NCBI RefSeq assembly: GCF_900105415.1
Contig: NZ_FNSM01000001.1
Coordinates: 6,449,501 to 6,513,500, forward strand
DNA length: 64,000 bases
Reading direction: 5' to 3'
Source: Streptomyces sp. TLI_105
GTDB taxonomy: Bacteria > Actinomycetota > Actinomycetes > Streptomycetales > Streptomycetaceae
The notes under the pieces are model-generated. The model did not search any database, was not told the origin of the DNA, and was given only the letters and a program-made list of their open reading frames with translations. Of this stretch, positions 7,603 through 16,965 are shown piece after piece. Both the position numbers and the translations under genes were made by a program. Numbering within the stretch: position 1 is the stretch's first letter; each line of letters opens with the position of its first letter.

Positions 7603-8399
7603 GCTCCGTCACCGCAACCGCAACCGCAACCGCCACCGCAACCGCCAAGGTCGAGATCCGCTCCGTCCACAAGCGCTTCGGCGCCCTCCACGTCCTGCGC
7701 GGCATCGACCTCGACGTCCGGGCCGGCGAGGTCACCGTCGTCCTCGGCCCCTCGGGCTCCGGCAAGTCCACCCTGCTGCGCACCATCAACCACCTGGAGA
7801 AGGTCGACAGCGGCACGGTCGGCGTGGACGGCGTCCTCGTGGGCTACCGCCGCTCCGGGAACAAGCTCTACGAGCTGCGCGAGCGCGAGATCCTCAAGCA
7901 GCGCACCCGGATCGGCTTCGTCTTCCAGAACTTCCACCTCTTCCCGCACCTCACCGTCCTGGAGAACATCGTCGAGGCGCCGATCTCGGCCCTGAAGCGC
8001 CCCCGCAAGGACGCCGAGGCCGCCGCCCGGAAGCTGCTCGAACGGGTGGGTCTCGCCGACAAGGCGGAGGCGTACCCCAAGCAGCTCTCCGGCGGACAGC
8101 AGCAGCGGGTCGCCATCGCCCGCGCGCTCGCCCTGGAGCCGAGCCTGCTCCTCTTCGACGAGCCGACCTCCGCGCTCGACCCCGAACTCGTCGGCGAGGT
8201 CCTCGACGTCATCAAGGACCTGGCCGCGTCCGGCACCACCATGATCGTCGTCACCCACGAGATCGGCTTCGCCCGCGAGGTCGCCGACACCGTGGTCTTC
8301 ATGGACGAGGGCCGGATCGTCGAGCAGGGCTCGCCGGCCGAGGTGCTCGACAGCCCGCGCCACGAGCGGACCCGCGCCTTCCTTTCCAAGGTCCTCTGA
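7599..8399 (+). CDS. Amino-acid ABC transporter ATP-binding protein
   Basis: The 266-residue ATPase has Walker A GPSGSGKST (50-58), Q-loop FVFQNFHLFPHLTVLENI, signature LSGGQQQR (163-170), Walker B LLFDEPTSALD and switch histidine VVTHEIGFAREVAD, as in the GlnQ/HisP group. Residues 5-16 are six Thr-Ala pairs encoded by a hexanucleotide repeat (7611-7646), an insertion before the conserved domain. Coupled to the preceding permease by ATGA overlap. It energises uptake by the two permeases of this cluster. Confidence 0.93.
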   Translation: MSSVTATATATATATAKVEIRSVHKRFGALHVLRGIDLDVRAGEVTVVLGPSGSGKSTLLRTINHLEKVDSGTVGVDGVLVGYRRSGNKLYELREREILKQRTRIGFVFQNFHLFPHLTVLENIVEAPISALKRPRKDAEAAARKLLERVGLADKAEAYPKQLSGGQQQRVAIARALALEPSLLLFDEPTSALDPELVGEVLDVIKDLAASGTTMIVVTHEIGFAREVADTVVFMDEGRIVEQGSPAEVLDSPRHERTRAFLSKVL

Positions 8400-8436
8400 C
8401 CACCACTCGTCACTCATCCACAGGAGCAGTACTGCC

Positions 8437-9411
8437 ATGAAGACCCGTCGCACCGTCCTCACCGCCCTCGCCTCGCTCACCGCCCTCGGGCTCCTCACCG
8501 CCTGCGGCTCGGGCGACGCCGCCGTCGGCGAGATCAAGCCGGAGGGACAGAAGGACACCGGCATCAACGTGTCCCCGAACCAGAACCGCGTCCACACCGC
8601 CAAGGTCGACGCGATCGCCGCCAAGCTGCCCGCGGCCGTCCGCGAGAGAGGCACCCTGATCCTCGGCGTCTCCGCCAAGAGCAATCCACCGCTCGCCTTC
8701 CGCGCCACCGACGACAAGACGCTGATCGGCGTCGAGGTCGACCTCGCCACCCTGGTCGCCGACACCCTCGGCCTGAAGCCCGAGTTCAACCCGGTCTCCT
8801 GGGAGAACCTCTTCGTCGGCCTGGACAGCGGCAAGTACGACGGCGTCTTCTCCAACGTCACCGTCACCGAGGAGCGCAAGGACAAGTACGACTTCGCGAC
8901 CTACCGCCTCGACGACCTCGCCTTCGAGGCGAAGAAGGGGTCCGGCTGGACGGTGAAGGGCCCCGAGGACGTGTCGGGCAAGCGGATCGCCGTCGGCAGC
9001 GGCACCAACCAGGAGAAGATCCTCGTCGACTGGTCCCGGCAGAACGAGAAGGCGGGCCGCAAGGGCGTCGACATCAAGTACTACGACAACACCACCGACT
9101 ACTACCTCGCCCTCCAGTCCGGCCGGATCGACGGCTACCTCGGCCCCAACCCGACCGTCGCCTACCACGTGGCCTCCGCCGGACAGACCGAGGCCGTCGG
9201 CAAGTTCTCCGGAGCGGGCGCCGGACTCCAGGGCAAGATCGCGGCCACCACGAAGAAGGACAGCGGCCTGGTCGCCGCCTACGCGGCCGCGATCGACCAC
9301 ATCGTCGAGAACGGCACCTACGCGCAGGTCCTCAAGCGGTGGGGGCTGAGCAACGAGGCCGTGGAGAAGTCGGAGATCAACCCGCCCGGCCTGCCCCGCA
9401 CCAAGAACTGA
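8437..9411 (+). CDS. Amino-acid ABC transporter substrate-binding lipoprotein, second copy
   Basis: A 324-residue lipoprotein with lipobox LTAC (C23). Its type-3 solute-binding domain includes KSNPPLAFRATDDKTLIGVE, GKYDGVFSNVTVTEERKDKYDF and QSGRIDGYLGPN. ACAGGAG just upstream sets the ATG at 8437. It is a distant paralogue of the protein at 2159; both end in a conserved EKSEINPPG or ERSEISPPE stretch before a short tail. Two binding proteins feeding one importer is also seen in the Bacillus tcyJKLMN cystine system, which supports, but does not prove, a sulfur amino acid ligand. Confidence 0.9.
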   Translation: MKTRRTVLTALASLTALGLLTACGSGDAAVGEIKPEGQKDTGINVSPNQNRVHTAKVDAIAAKLPAAVRERGTLILGVSAKSNPPLAFRATDDKTLIGVEVDLATLVADTLGLKPEFNPVSWENLFVGLDSGKYDGVFSNVTVTEERKDKYDFATYRLDDLAFEAKKGSGWTVKGPEDVSGKRIAVGSGTNQEKILVDWSRQNEKAGRKGVDIKYYDNTTDYYLALQSGRIDGYLGPNPTVAYHVASAGQTEAVGKFSGAGAGLQGKIAATTKKDSGLVAAYAAAIDHIVENGTYAQVLKRWGLSNEAVEKSEINPPGLPRTKN

Positions 9412-9624
9412 CCCGCGCCCCGAGAACCGCTCCCGGGCCCGCGCCGAGGGGCGCCGGGGCCGGGGCCTCCGCGGGGGAGGCGGTGTCCGGACTGCGTCTC
9501 ACCGCGCTCCGCGCGAGTTCAAGACGCTCTTACGTCCGGACACCACCTCCCCCGCTCCGGCCCCGTCCCCTCCCGCCGTCGTCGGCTTCCGGCCTGTGTC
9601 GAGCCTCGTAACGAGAGAGACCGT

Positions 9625-10647
9625 ATGACCAGCACCCGACCGCTCCACCTCGCCGCCGAGCTCGCCGCGAGCTCCGGCCGGGCCCGCCCCGGCCCGGACA
9701 CCGCCGCCCGTACGGCCGCGCTCGCCCGGCTCGCCGAGGCCGCCGCGCTCGACTTCCTCACCCACGACGACTCCTTCGGCGGGCCCGGCCTCGACGCGCT
9801 CGCCGTCCTCGCCCGGATCGCCCCCGAGACCCGCTCCGTCGGCCTCGTGCCGACCGTCACCACCACCCACACCGAGCCCTTCCACGTCCAGGCCGCCGTC
9901 GCCACCCTCGACTGGGTGAGCCGGGGCCGGGCGGGCTGGCGCATCGCGGTCTCCCCGACCGGGGCCGAGGCCCGGCTCCTCGGCCGCCGCCCGGCGCCGC
10001 CCGCCGCCGAGCTCTGGCAGGAGGCGGGAGAGGTCGCCGAGGTCTCCCGGAAGCTGTGGGACAGCTGGGAGGACGACGCCGAGATACGGGACGTGGCGAC
10101 CGGACGGTTCGTCGACCGCCGCAAGCTGCACCACGTGAACTTCCAGGGCGCGACCTTCTCGGTCAAGGGCCCCTCGATCGTGCCCCGGCCCCCGCAGGGC
10201 AATCCGGTGACCGTCGTCGACGCCACCCGCCCGGCCGCCCGGGACACCGCGGCCCACCACGCCGACGTGGCCCTGATCAGGGCCGCCTCCGCCGAGGAGG
10301 CCGCCGCGCTGCGCGCCGAACTGCACCGGGGGGCCCGCGCCCACGGCCGGGACCCCGGGCAGCTGCGCGTCCTGCTCTCGCTGGCCGTCGACCTCGACGC
10401 GTACGAGGGCGGGGCCGGGGCGCTCGCCGAGCTGATCGCCGGCTGGCACGGGGGCGGCGCGGTCGACGGCTTCCACCTCGTGCCGGCCGTGCCGGAGCGG
10501 GACCTGGAGCGGTTCGCCGCGGTGACCGTGCCCCGGCTCAGGGACCGCGGCCTGTTCCGTACGGCCTACGAGGGCGCCACCCTCCGCGACCACCTGGGAC
10601 TCGTCCGGCCGGTCAGCCAGTACGCGACGACGGGGGCGTCCGCATGA
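9625..10647 (+). CDS. LLM-class flavin-dependent monooxygenase
   Basis: The 340-residue protein has a luciferase-like TIM barrel: LAEAAALDFLTHDDSF, then TRSVGLVPTVTTTHTEPFHVQAAVATLDWVSRGRAGW, and a C-terminal GLFRTAYEGATLRDHLGL shared with the next gene. It lacks a stretch of the usual barrel N-terminus and is shorter than NtaA/SnaA types. Such enzymes use reduced flavin and O2 to oxidise C-S or C-N bonds. It overlaps the next start by four bases, suggesting the two monooxygenases are made together. There is no flavin reductase gene in the cluster, so reduced FMN must come from elsewhere or from the flavoprotein at 4867. Confidence 0.82.
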   Translation: MTSTRPLHLAAELAASSGRARPGPDTAARTAALARLAEAAALDFLTHDDSFGGPGLDALAVLARIAPETRSVGLVPTVTTTHTEPFHVQAAVATLDWVSRGRAGWRIAVSPTGAEARLLGRRPAPPAAELWQEAGEVAEVSRKLWDSWEDDAEIRDVATGRFVDRRKLHHVNFQGATFSVKGPSIVPRPPQGNPVTVVDATRPAARDTAAHHADVALIRAASAEEAAALRAELHRGARAHGRDPGQLRVLLSLAVDLDAYEGGAGALAELIAGWHGGGAVDGFHLVPAVPERDLERFAAVTVPRLRDRGLFRTAYEGATLRDHLGLVRPVSQYATTGASA

Positions 10648-11954
10648 GCCGGGGCAGGAAGCAGATCCATCTCGCCGCGCACTTCCCCGGCGTCAACTCC
10701 ACCACCGTCTGGGCCGATCCGCGCTCCGGCTCGCAGATCGACTTCTCCTCCTTCGAGCACCTCGCGAGGACCGCGGAGCGGGGGCTCTTCGACTTCTTCT
10801 TCCTCGCCGAGGGGCTGCGGCTGCGCGAGCACGCGGGGCGCATCCACGACCTGGACGTCGTCGGGCGGCCCGAGTCGATCACCGTCCTGAACGCGCTCGC
10901 GGCCGTCACCGACCGGCTCGGTCTCGCCGCCACGGTGAACGCCACCTTCAACGAGCCGTACGAACTGGCCCGGCGGCTCGCCTCGCTGGACCACCTCAGC
11001 GCGGGCCGGGCCGCCTGGAACGTGGTCACCTCGTCCGACGCCTTCACCGGCGAGAACTTCCGGCGCGGCGGCTACCTGGACCGTGCCGAGAGGTACACCC
11101 GGGCCGCCGAGTTCCTCGCCACCGCCCGGGAGCTGTGGGACTCCTGGACCCCGGACGGCGAGCAGAGGTCCTTCGCGCACAACGGGCCGCAGTTCCGGAT
11201 CGAGGGCGAGTTCCCCGTGCCGCGCTCCCCGCAGGGGCAGCCGGTCGTCATCCAGGCCGGGGACTCCGCAGAGGGGCGGGAGTTCGCGGCCTCGGCCGCC
11301 GACGTCATCTTCACCCGGCACTCCACCCTGGAGGCCGGCCGGGAGTTCTACGCCGACGTCAAGGGGAGGCTCGCCCGGTACGGGAGGGGCCCCGGCGACC
11401 TGAAGATCATGCCGGGGGTGACGTACGTCCTCGGCGACACCGACGCCGACGCGCAGGAGGCGGCGGCCGAGATCCGCAGACAGCAGGTCTCCCCGCAGAA
11501 CGCGATCCTCGCGCTCGAACGGATCTGGGGCCGCGACCTGTCCGGCTACGACCCCGACGGTCCGCTTCCGGACATCGACCCCGACCCGGACTCGGCGCTC
11601 GTGCAGGGCCGGGTGCGGGTCGCCGACCCGGTCGCGGTGGCGAGGAAGTGGCGGGCGCTGTCCGAGGCGAAGGGACTGTCGATCCGCCAGACGGTCGTCG
11701 AGACGACGGGCCGGCAGTCCTTCGTGGGCTCCCCGGCGACGGTCGCGGCGGCCCTGGAGGAGTTCGTCGCCACGGACGCGGCCGACGGCTTCATCCTCGT
11801 CCCGCACCTGACCCCCGGCGGCCTCGACGACTTCGTCGACCAGGTCGTCCCGCTGCTCCAGGAGCGCGGGGTCTTCCGCACGGAGTACACGGGCACCACG
11901 CTGCGCTCGCACCTCGGCCTCGCCGATCCCGTATGGAAAGGTGGCACACCATGA
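10644..11954 (+). CDS. NtaA/SnaA/DszA-type FMN-dependent monooxygenase
   Basis: A 436-residue full-length member of the NtaA/SnaA/DszA/DmoA branch of the bacterial luciferase family. Marks are FSSFEHLARTAERGLFDFFFLAEGL near the N-terminus, FNEPYELARRLASLDHLSAGRAAWNVVTS, and PRSPQGQPVVIQAGDSAEGREFAA. Homologues oxidise aminopolycarboxylates, dibenzothiophene sulfone, dimethyl sulfide or S-alkylcysteine derivatives. With the amino-acid importer and GNAT of this cluster I favour an N-acetyl S-substituted cysteine or related thioether. Translationally coupled on both sides by ATGA overlaps. Confidence 0.88.
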   Translation: MSRGRKQIHLAAHFPGVNSTTVWADPRSGSQIDFSSFEHLARTAERGLFDFFFLAEGLRLREHAGRIHDLDVVGRPESITVLNALAAVTDRLGLAATVNATFNEPYELARRLASLDHLSAGRAAWNVVTSSDAFTGENFRRGGYLDRAERYTRAAEFLATARELWDSWTPDGEQRSFAHNGPQFRIEGEFPVPRSPQGQPVVIQAGDSAEGREFAASAADVIFTRHSTLEAGREFYADVKGRLARYGRGPGDLKIMPGVTYVLGDTDADAQEAAAEIRRQQVSPQNAILALERIWGRDLSGYDPDGPLPDIDPDPDSALVQGRVRVADPVAVARKWRALSEAKGLSIRQTVVETTGRQSFVGSPATVAAALEEFVATDAADGFILVPHLTPGGLDDFVDQVVPLLQERGVFRTEYTGTTLRSHLGLADPVWKGGTP

Positions 11955-12739
11955 GCACGGATCCACGACAGGACTGGCAGCACTGGCACGAGCAGCGCGA
12001 GGCCGCGGTCGCCTCCTCGTACGGCCCGCTCTCCCTCACGGGCACCCACTGGCTCGCGGACTTCCCCGAGGGTCGCATTCCGGCCATTCCCGGTGAGTGG
12101 CGGGAGGACGGCGACGAGGTGGTCCTGACGGCGGGCGCCGAGGACGGGCTCACCGTCGACGGCAAGCCCTTCGCCGGCACGGTCCGGCTCACCGCCGACC
12201 ACGGGCCGATCCACGAGTCCCGGGTCGAGTCGGCGGGCCGACGGCTCGTGGTGCTGCGGCGCGAAGGGCTGTGGGCCGTACGGGACTTCGACCCGGGCTC
12301 GGAGGCGCGCCGCGCCTTCCGGGGCATCGAGGCCACCCCGTACGACGAGCGCTGGGTGGTGTCCGGCGTGTTCCGTCCGTACGGGGAGACGCGCGGCGTA
12401 CGGGTGGAGAACGCGGACGGCCGGGAGCGCGGCCTAGGCCTCTCCGGGGAGCTGGCCTTCGAGCTGCACGGCGGCGAACACGTCCTCCGGGTGGCCGTCG
12501 AGGACGACGGCACCCTGTGGGCGGTCTTCGCGGACGCCACCAGCGGCCGGGACAGCTACCGCTTCCGTTTCCTGCGGCCCGAGGCCCCGGCGGCGGACGG
12601 TTCGGTGACGGTCGACTTCAACCGGGCGCTGCTGCCGCCGTGCGCCTTCGCGGACCACTTCATCTGCCCCTTCCCGCCGCCCGGGAACACGCTCGACACC
12701 GCCGTGCCGGCGGGGGAGCGGCGGCTGAACCCGGCCTGA
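11951..12739 (+). CDS. DUF1684 domain protein
   Basis: A 262-residue cytosolic protein starting by ATGA overlap with the monooxygenase. The N-terminal WHEQREAAVASSYGPLSLTGTHWL and the C-terminal FNRALLPPCAFADHFICPFPPPGNTLDTAV are the conserved ends of DUF1684. The latter normally reads as an N-P-x-C-x(n)-C-P-x-P-P-x-N block. No signal peptide is present. Biochemical function is unknown. It closes the right arm of the cluster, so a link to metabolism of the oxidised substrate is a context inference only. Confidence 0.85.
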   Translation: MSTDPRQDWQHWHEQREAAVASSYGPLSLTGTHWLADFPEGRIPAIPGEWREDGDEVVLTAGAEDGLTVDGKPFAGTVRLTADHGPIHESRVESAGRRLVVLRREGLWAVRDFDPGSEARRAFRGIEATPYDERWVVSGVFRPYGETRGVRVENADGRERGLGLSGELAFELHGGEHVLRVAVEDDGTLWAVFADATSGRDSYRFRFLRPEAPAADGSVTVDFNRALLPPCAFADHFICPFPPPGNTLDTAVPAGERRLNPA

Positions 12740-12928
12740 GCAGGGATTTTTCCTCGCGGGTGGTGCCCCTGGCCGGGACGGTCGGGGGCACCCGTTCGTA
12801 CCGCGGTCTTGTGCGTCCGCTCGGAGAGGGCCACTATCACTGGCGGTGCATGTCAGGAACACGTCACCTGATGGCGCCTCACGGGCCCGCCATCCACGGG
12901 CCCCTCCGCTTTTCCCAGAAGGAGAACA

Positions 12929-13795
12929 GTGAGGAGCACAGTGAGGAACACCCGCACCCGCCTGCTCGCCGTCGCCGCCGGTCTCGCCGCCGCGACCGCC
13001 CTCGGACTCCCCGGCGCCCAGGCCGCCCCCGCGCCCGGTCCCGCCGGAGCCGCCCAGCTCGCCCGCGCCGACGCCGCCGTCGAAGCCGCCGGAGTCGGCG
13101 GCACCGCCTGGTACGTGGACAGAGCCGCGGGCCGGGTCGTCGTCACCGCCGACTCCACCGTCACCGACGCCGGACTCGCGAAGATCCAGCGCCAGGCCGG
13201 CGCCGACGCCGGAGCCCTCCGCGTCCAGCGCACCCCCGGCGTCCTCAAGCCGCTGCTCTCCGCCGGAGACGCCATCTACGGCGGCGGCTACCGCTGCTCG
13301 CTCGGCTTCAACGTGGTCAGCGGCTCCACGTACTACTTCCTGACCGCCGGCCACTGCGGCAACGTCGCGAAGACCTGGTACACCAACTCCGCGCAGTCGA
13401 CCCTGATCGGCGCCACCGCCGGCTCCAGCTTCCCGGGCAACGACTACGCCCTGGTCCGCTACGACAACACCTCGCTCAGCCACTCCGGCGGCTACTCCGC
13501 CGCCGACGCCTACGTGGGCGAGTCCGTCAAGCGCACCGGCTCCACCACCGGCACCCACGGCGGCACGGTCACCGGCCTCAACGCCACCGTCCACTACTCC
13601 AGCGGCGGCACGGTGAAGGGCCTGATCCAGACCAACGTCTGCGCCGAGCCCGGCGACTCCGGCGGCCCGCTCTACGACGGAACCAAGGCGCTCGGCATCA
13701 CCTCCGGCGGCAGCGGCGACTGCCGGTCGGGCGGCACCACCTTCTTCCAGCCGGTGCCCGAGGCGCTCTCCGCGTACAAGGTCAGCCTCTACTGA
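12929..13795 (+). CDS. Secreted S1 (streptogrisin/alpha-lytic type) serine protease
   Basis: The 288-residue preproprotein has a signal peptide (cleavage near QAA-PAP, residue 33), a propeptide to about residue 112, and a chymotrypsin-fold mature domain. The catalytic triad is H142 (FLTAGHC), D172 (NDYALV) and S244 (PGDSGGPLY); cysteine pairs C123-C143 and C239-C265 fit the family disulfides. AAGGAG lies four bases before GTG at 12929; an in-frame GTG at 12941 is an alternative start. It is exported and probably self-processed. A close paralogue follows 51 bases downstream, suggesting tandem duplication. Confidence 0.92.
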   Translation: MRSTVRNTRTRLLAVAAGLAAATALGLPGAQAAPAPGPAGAAQLARADAAVEAAGVGGTAWYVDRAAGRVVVTADSTVTDAGLAKIQRQAGADAGALRVQRTPGVLKPLLSAGDAIYGGGYRCSLGFNVVSGSTYYFLTAGHCGNVAKTWYTNSAQSTLIGATAGSSFPGNDYALVRYDNTSLSHSGGYSAADAYVGESVKRTGSTTGTHGGTVTGLNATVHYSSGGTVKGLIQTNVCAEPGDSGGPLYDGTKALGITSGGSGDCRSGGTTFFQPVPEALSAYKVSLY

Positions 13796-13846
13796 TCCCA
13801 CCCGCACGGCCCGTTCATCGAACCCCCACCCAGGAGGAACGCGACC

Positions 13847-14731
13847 ATGCACATCACCCCCACGAAGAAGTTCCGACTGCTCGCCCTCACCGCCGGCCTC
13901 GTCGCCGCCGCCGCGACGCTCGGCGTCCCCACCGCCAGCGCCGACTCGGCCCAGACGTTCAGCGCCACCCAGCTCTCCGCCGCGAGCGACGCCGTCCTCG
14001 CCGCCGACGTGGCCGGCACCGCCTGGCGCGTCGACACCGCCACCGGCAAGGTCGTCGTCACCGCCGACTCCACCGTCTCCCAGGCCGAGATCGCGAAGAT
14101 CAAGCACCAGGCCGGCACCAACGCGGGTGCGCTGCGCATCGAGCGCACCCCCGGCACGTTCAACAAGCTGATCTCCGGCGGCGACGCCATCTACGCGAGC
14201 AGCTGGCGCTGCTCGCTCGGCTTCAACGTCAAGGACAGCGCGGGGAACTACTACTTCCTCACCGCCGGCCACTGCACCGACGGCGCGGGCACGTGGTGGT
14301 CCAACTCCACCCACTCCACCGTGCTCGGCTCCACGGCCGGGTCGAGCTTCCCGACCAACGACTACGGCATCGTGCGCTACACCAACACCTCGGTGACCAA
14401 GTCCGGCACGGTCGGCAGCGTCGACATCACCAGCGCCGCCAACGCCACCGTCGGCATGTCCGTCACCCGCCGCGGCTCCACCACCGGCATCCACAGCGGC
14501 ACGGTGACCGGTCTGAACGCCACCGTGAACTACGGCGGCGGCGACATCGTCTACGGCATGATCCAGACCAACGTCTGCGCCGAGCCCGGCGACTCCGGCG
14601 GCCCGCTCTACTCGGGCAGCCGGGCGATCGGTCTCACCTCGGGCGGCAGCGGCAACTGCTCCTCGGGCGGGACGACCTTCTTCCAGCCCGTGACGGAGGC
14701 GCTGAGCGCGTACGGGGTCAACGTCTTCTGA
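13847..14731 (+). CDS. Secreted S1 serine protease, tandem paralogue
   Basis: The 294-residue preproprotein is laid out like its upstream neighbour: signal peptide to about ASA-DS (residue 33), propeptide, then a mature domain beginning near ISGGDAIYA. The triad is H142 (FLTAGHC), D172 (NDYGIV) and S250 (PGDSGGPLY). AGGAGG precedes the ATG at 13847. It carries a few more residues than its neighbour in the loop at 190-205. A 53-base block around the active-site serine is identical in both genes. A long hairpin terminator follows directly. Role: extracellular protein degradation. Confidence 0.92.
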   Translation: MHITPTKKFRLLALTAGLVAAAATLGVPTASADSAQTFSATQLSAASDAVLAADVAGTAWRVDTATGKVVVTADSTVSQAEIAKIKHQAGTNAGALRIERTPGTFNKLISGGDAIYASSWRCSLGFNVKDSAGNYYFLTAGHCTDGAGTWWSNSTHSTVLGSTAGSSFPTNDYGIVRYTNTSVTKSGTVGSVDITSAANATVGMSVTRRGSTTGIHSGTVTGLNATVNYGGGDIVYGMIQTNVCAEPGDSGGPLYSGSRAIGLTSGGSGNCSSGGTTFFQPVTEALSAYGVNVF

Positions 14732-14737
14732 CCCCGG

Positions 14738-14788
14738 GGCACGAAGGTCCCTCCGGCCGCCGACGGCGGCCGGAGGGACCTTCGTGCC
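14738..14788. terminator. Perfect 24-bp hairpin, bidirectional terminator
   Basis: Arms 14738-14761 and 14765-14788 are perfectly complementary over 24 bases with a GAC loop. It sits between the convergent protease gene (ends 14731) and the membrane protein gene (ends 14811). There is no U-tract, typical of Streptomyces terminators. Confidence 0.85.
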
Positions 14789-14810
14789 AGGACCTGCGGC
14801 CCCGCCCGGG

Positions 14811-15848
14811 CTACCGGCGGACCTCGCCCACCTCCGAGGCGATCGGCTCCGCCGCCGGCGTCCGCCTCACCGAGGACAGCACCAGGGTGACGGCCGAGCC
14901 GACGACCGCCCAGACCGACAGGACCACCATCGAGGCGGTCATGCCGTTGCCCTTGAAGTACGCGATCGAGCGCGCCGCCCAGGTGCCCGCGCCCGGGGGC
15001 AGGTACGGGCCGATCGCTCTCCAGAACGGCGGCAGCATCGGCAGCGGGAAGGCACCGCCCGCGCTCGGGTTGCCCGCGATCACGATGAGCAGGATCGCCA
15101 GGCCGATGCCGACGATCCCGAACACCGACTGCAGGGCGAGGGTGGCGGCGCCCACCGCGAAGACCACCAGGGTGCCCAGGCCCCACAGGGCCGCGATGCT
15201 GCCGGGCAGGGCGCCGAGGATCGGACCCACGATGATCGCGCCGCCGAGACCGCCGAGGGCCGAGTAGAGCGCCAGGACCCCGAGGCGGATGATCGCGCGC
15301 TCCCGGTTGGCGGGCCGGGAGCCCGCGCTGATCGCCAGGATCGCGGCGCAGATGTAGCCGCCGACGCACCAGCCGATGACCAGGTAGAAGGCGGAGAGCC
15401 CGTTGAAGTCCTGGGAGGAGGAGGGAGCCACGTCGACGGTCCGCACACGGCGCTGTTCGGCCGCCTCCAGCCTCGTCACCATCGCCTCCAGGGTCGAGGA
15501 GAGCACCTTGCCGCCGCCGGAGGCGACGAGCAGGGTGTCGGTGCGGCCCCGCGGGTCGACGACGAGGGCCCCGTCGATGTCCCGGTCCAGGATCTGCTTC
15601 CGCGCCTCGGCCTCGCTCGCGACCGCGCGCGGGTCGAGGGGATCGCCGGGCAGCTGCGCCAGCCGTTCCGTCAGGGCGGGGGAGAGCTGCTGGGGGGCGA
15701 CGACGCCGAAGGGGACGTCCGTGGGTCTCGGATTGTGCAGGGCCCCGACGTACGAGGTGATGAACAGGAGTTGGAGGGCGAAGACGCCGACGACGAGCAG
15801 GGCGGCTCGGGGGGTGACGGCGCTTTTCAGTTCATCGACGAGACTCAT
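14811..15848 (-). CDS. YhgE/Pip-like ABC-2-type membrane protein
   Basis: A 345-residue protein with one N-terminal span (ALLVVGVFALQLLFITSYVGAL), an extracytoplasmic domain to about residue 155 (DVPFGVVAPQQLSPALTERL, ILDRDIDGALVVDP), then a cluster of five to six spans, ending in a short cytoplasmic tail. This is the topology of the YhgE/Pip and DUF3533 family, part of the ABC-2 permease superfamily, often implicated in export or stress tolerance. No ATPase gene is adjacent. The ATG at 15848 is chosen because upstream residues lack homology. Substrate unknown. Confidence 0.75.
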   Translation of the reverse strand: MSLVDELKSAVTPRAALLVVGVFALQLLFITSYVGALHNPRPTDVPFGVVAPQQLSPALTERLAQLPGDPLDPRAVASEAEARKQILDRDIDGALVVDPRGRTDTLLVASGGGKVLSSTLEAMVTRLEAAEQRRVRTVDVAPSSSQDFNGLSAFYLVIGWCVGGYICAAILAISAGSRPANRERAIIRLGVLALYSALGGLGGAIIVGPILGALPGSIAALWGLGTLVVFAVGAATLALQSVFGIVGIGLAILLIVIAGNPSAGGAFPLPMLPPFWRAIGPYLPPGAGTWAARSIAYFKGNGMTASMVVLSVWAVVGSAVTLVLSSVRRTPAAEPIASEVGEVRR

Positions 15849-16095
15849 GCCCCCACGCTCAGGGTCCCGGGGTCTTCCCGCAGGCGGGTGGGGGCCGAAT
15901 GGCTGACCGGGCCCGCTCACGCGCCCCCGGCGGACCTGTCGGCCGTCCGACGACGGCACAGGACTTTTTACCGACGCGTAACTTCCCAGTCGAGGCTACC
16001 CGTGCGTAGCTTGGCTGGAGAGCATCCCCACTTGTGGTCCGGGCCGCAGGGCACAGCACCCCCACCTTCCCCTTGAGCCGCAAGGAGATCGCCCG

Positions 16096-16965
16096 ATGCT
16101 GCCCCCGAAGTCCTGGAAGAGCGCCGTCAGAGCGCTGTCCGTGCTCCTCCTGACCGCCGCCGCCACCCTCGCCCCCACCACCGCCGCACAGGCCGCCACC
16201 GCCCCCAGCCGTGGCTGGAACGACTTCTCCTGCAAGCCGTCCGCCGCACACCCGCGCCCCGTCGTCCTCGTCCACGGCACCTTCGGGAACTCCTGGGACA
16301 ACTGGCTCGCCCTCGCCCCCTACCTGGTCGACCGGGGCTACTGCGTCTTCTCGCTCGACTACGGCCAACTGCCGGGCGTGCCCCTCTTCAACGGCCTCGG
16401 CCCCATCGCCGCGTCCGCCGGACAGCTCGACACCTACGTCGACCGCGTCCTCGCCGCCACCGGCGCCCCCGAGGCCGACCTCGTCGGACACTCGCAGGGC
16501 GGCATGATGCCCCGCTGGTACCTCAAGTTCCTCGGCGGGGCCGAGAAGGTGAACACCCTCGTCGGCATCGCCCCCGACAACCACGGCACCACCCTGCTCG
16601 GCCTCACCAAGCTCCTGCCGTACTTCCCCGGAGCCGAGGACGTCATCAGCTCCACGACCCCCGGCCTCGCCGACCAGATCGCCGGCTCGGCCTTCATCAC
16701 CAAGCTCAACGAGGGCGGCGACACCGTGCCGGGCGTCCGCTACCACGTCATCGCGACCCAGTACGACGAGGTCGTCACCCCGTACCGCTCCCAGTTCCTG
16801 ACCGGACCGAACGTCACCAACGTCCTCATCCAGGACAAGTGCGCGCTCGACCTCTCCGAGCACGTGGCGATCGGCACGGCGGACCGGGTCACCTTCCACG
16901 AGGTGGCCAACGCCCTCGACCCGTCCCACGCGACCCCGACCACCTGCCTCTCGGTGGTCGGCTAG
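16096..16965 (+). CDS. Secreted triacylglycerol lipase/esterase (alpha/beta hydrolase)
   Basis: The 289-residue protein has a signal peptide (AQAATA, about residue 34) and then an alpha/beta hydrolase. The oxyanion-region motif VVLVHGTFGN spans 56-65. The nucleophile elbow GHSQG has S133; likely acid D224 (QYDEVVTP) and H256 (SEHVAI) complete the triad. Cysteines 46/83 and 249/285 could form two disulfides. It resembles Streptomyces extracellular LipA-type lipases. AAGGAG lies upstream of the ATG. Its TAG stop shares a CTAG palindrome with the stop of the convergent LPMO gene. Confidence 0.9.
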   Translation: MLPPKSWKSAVRALSVLLLTAAATLAPTTAAQAATAPSRGWNDFSCKPSAAHPRPVVLVHGTFGNSWDNWLALAPYLVDRGYCVFSLDYGQLPGVPLFNGLGPIAASAGQLDTYVDRVLAATGAPEADLVGHSQGGMMPRWYLKFLGGAEKVNTLVGIAPDNHGTTLLGLTKLLPYFPGAEDVISSTTPGLADQIAGSAFITKLNEGGDTVPGVRYHVIATQYDEVVTPYRSQFLTGPNVTNVLIQDKCALDLSEHVAIGTADRVTFHEVANALDPSHATPTTCLSVVG

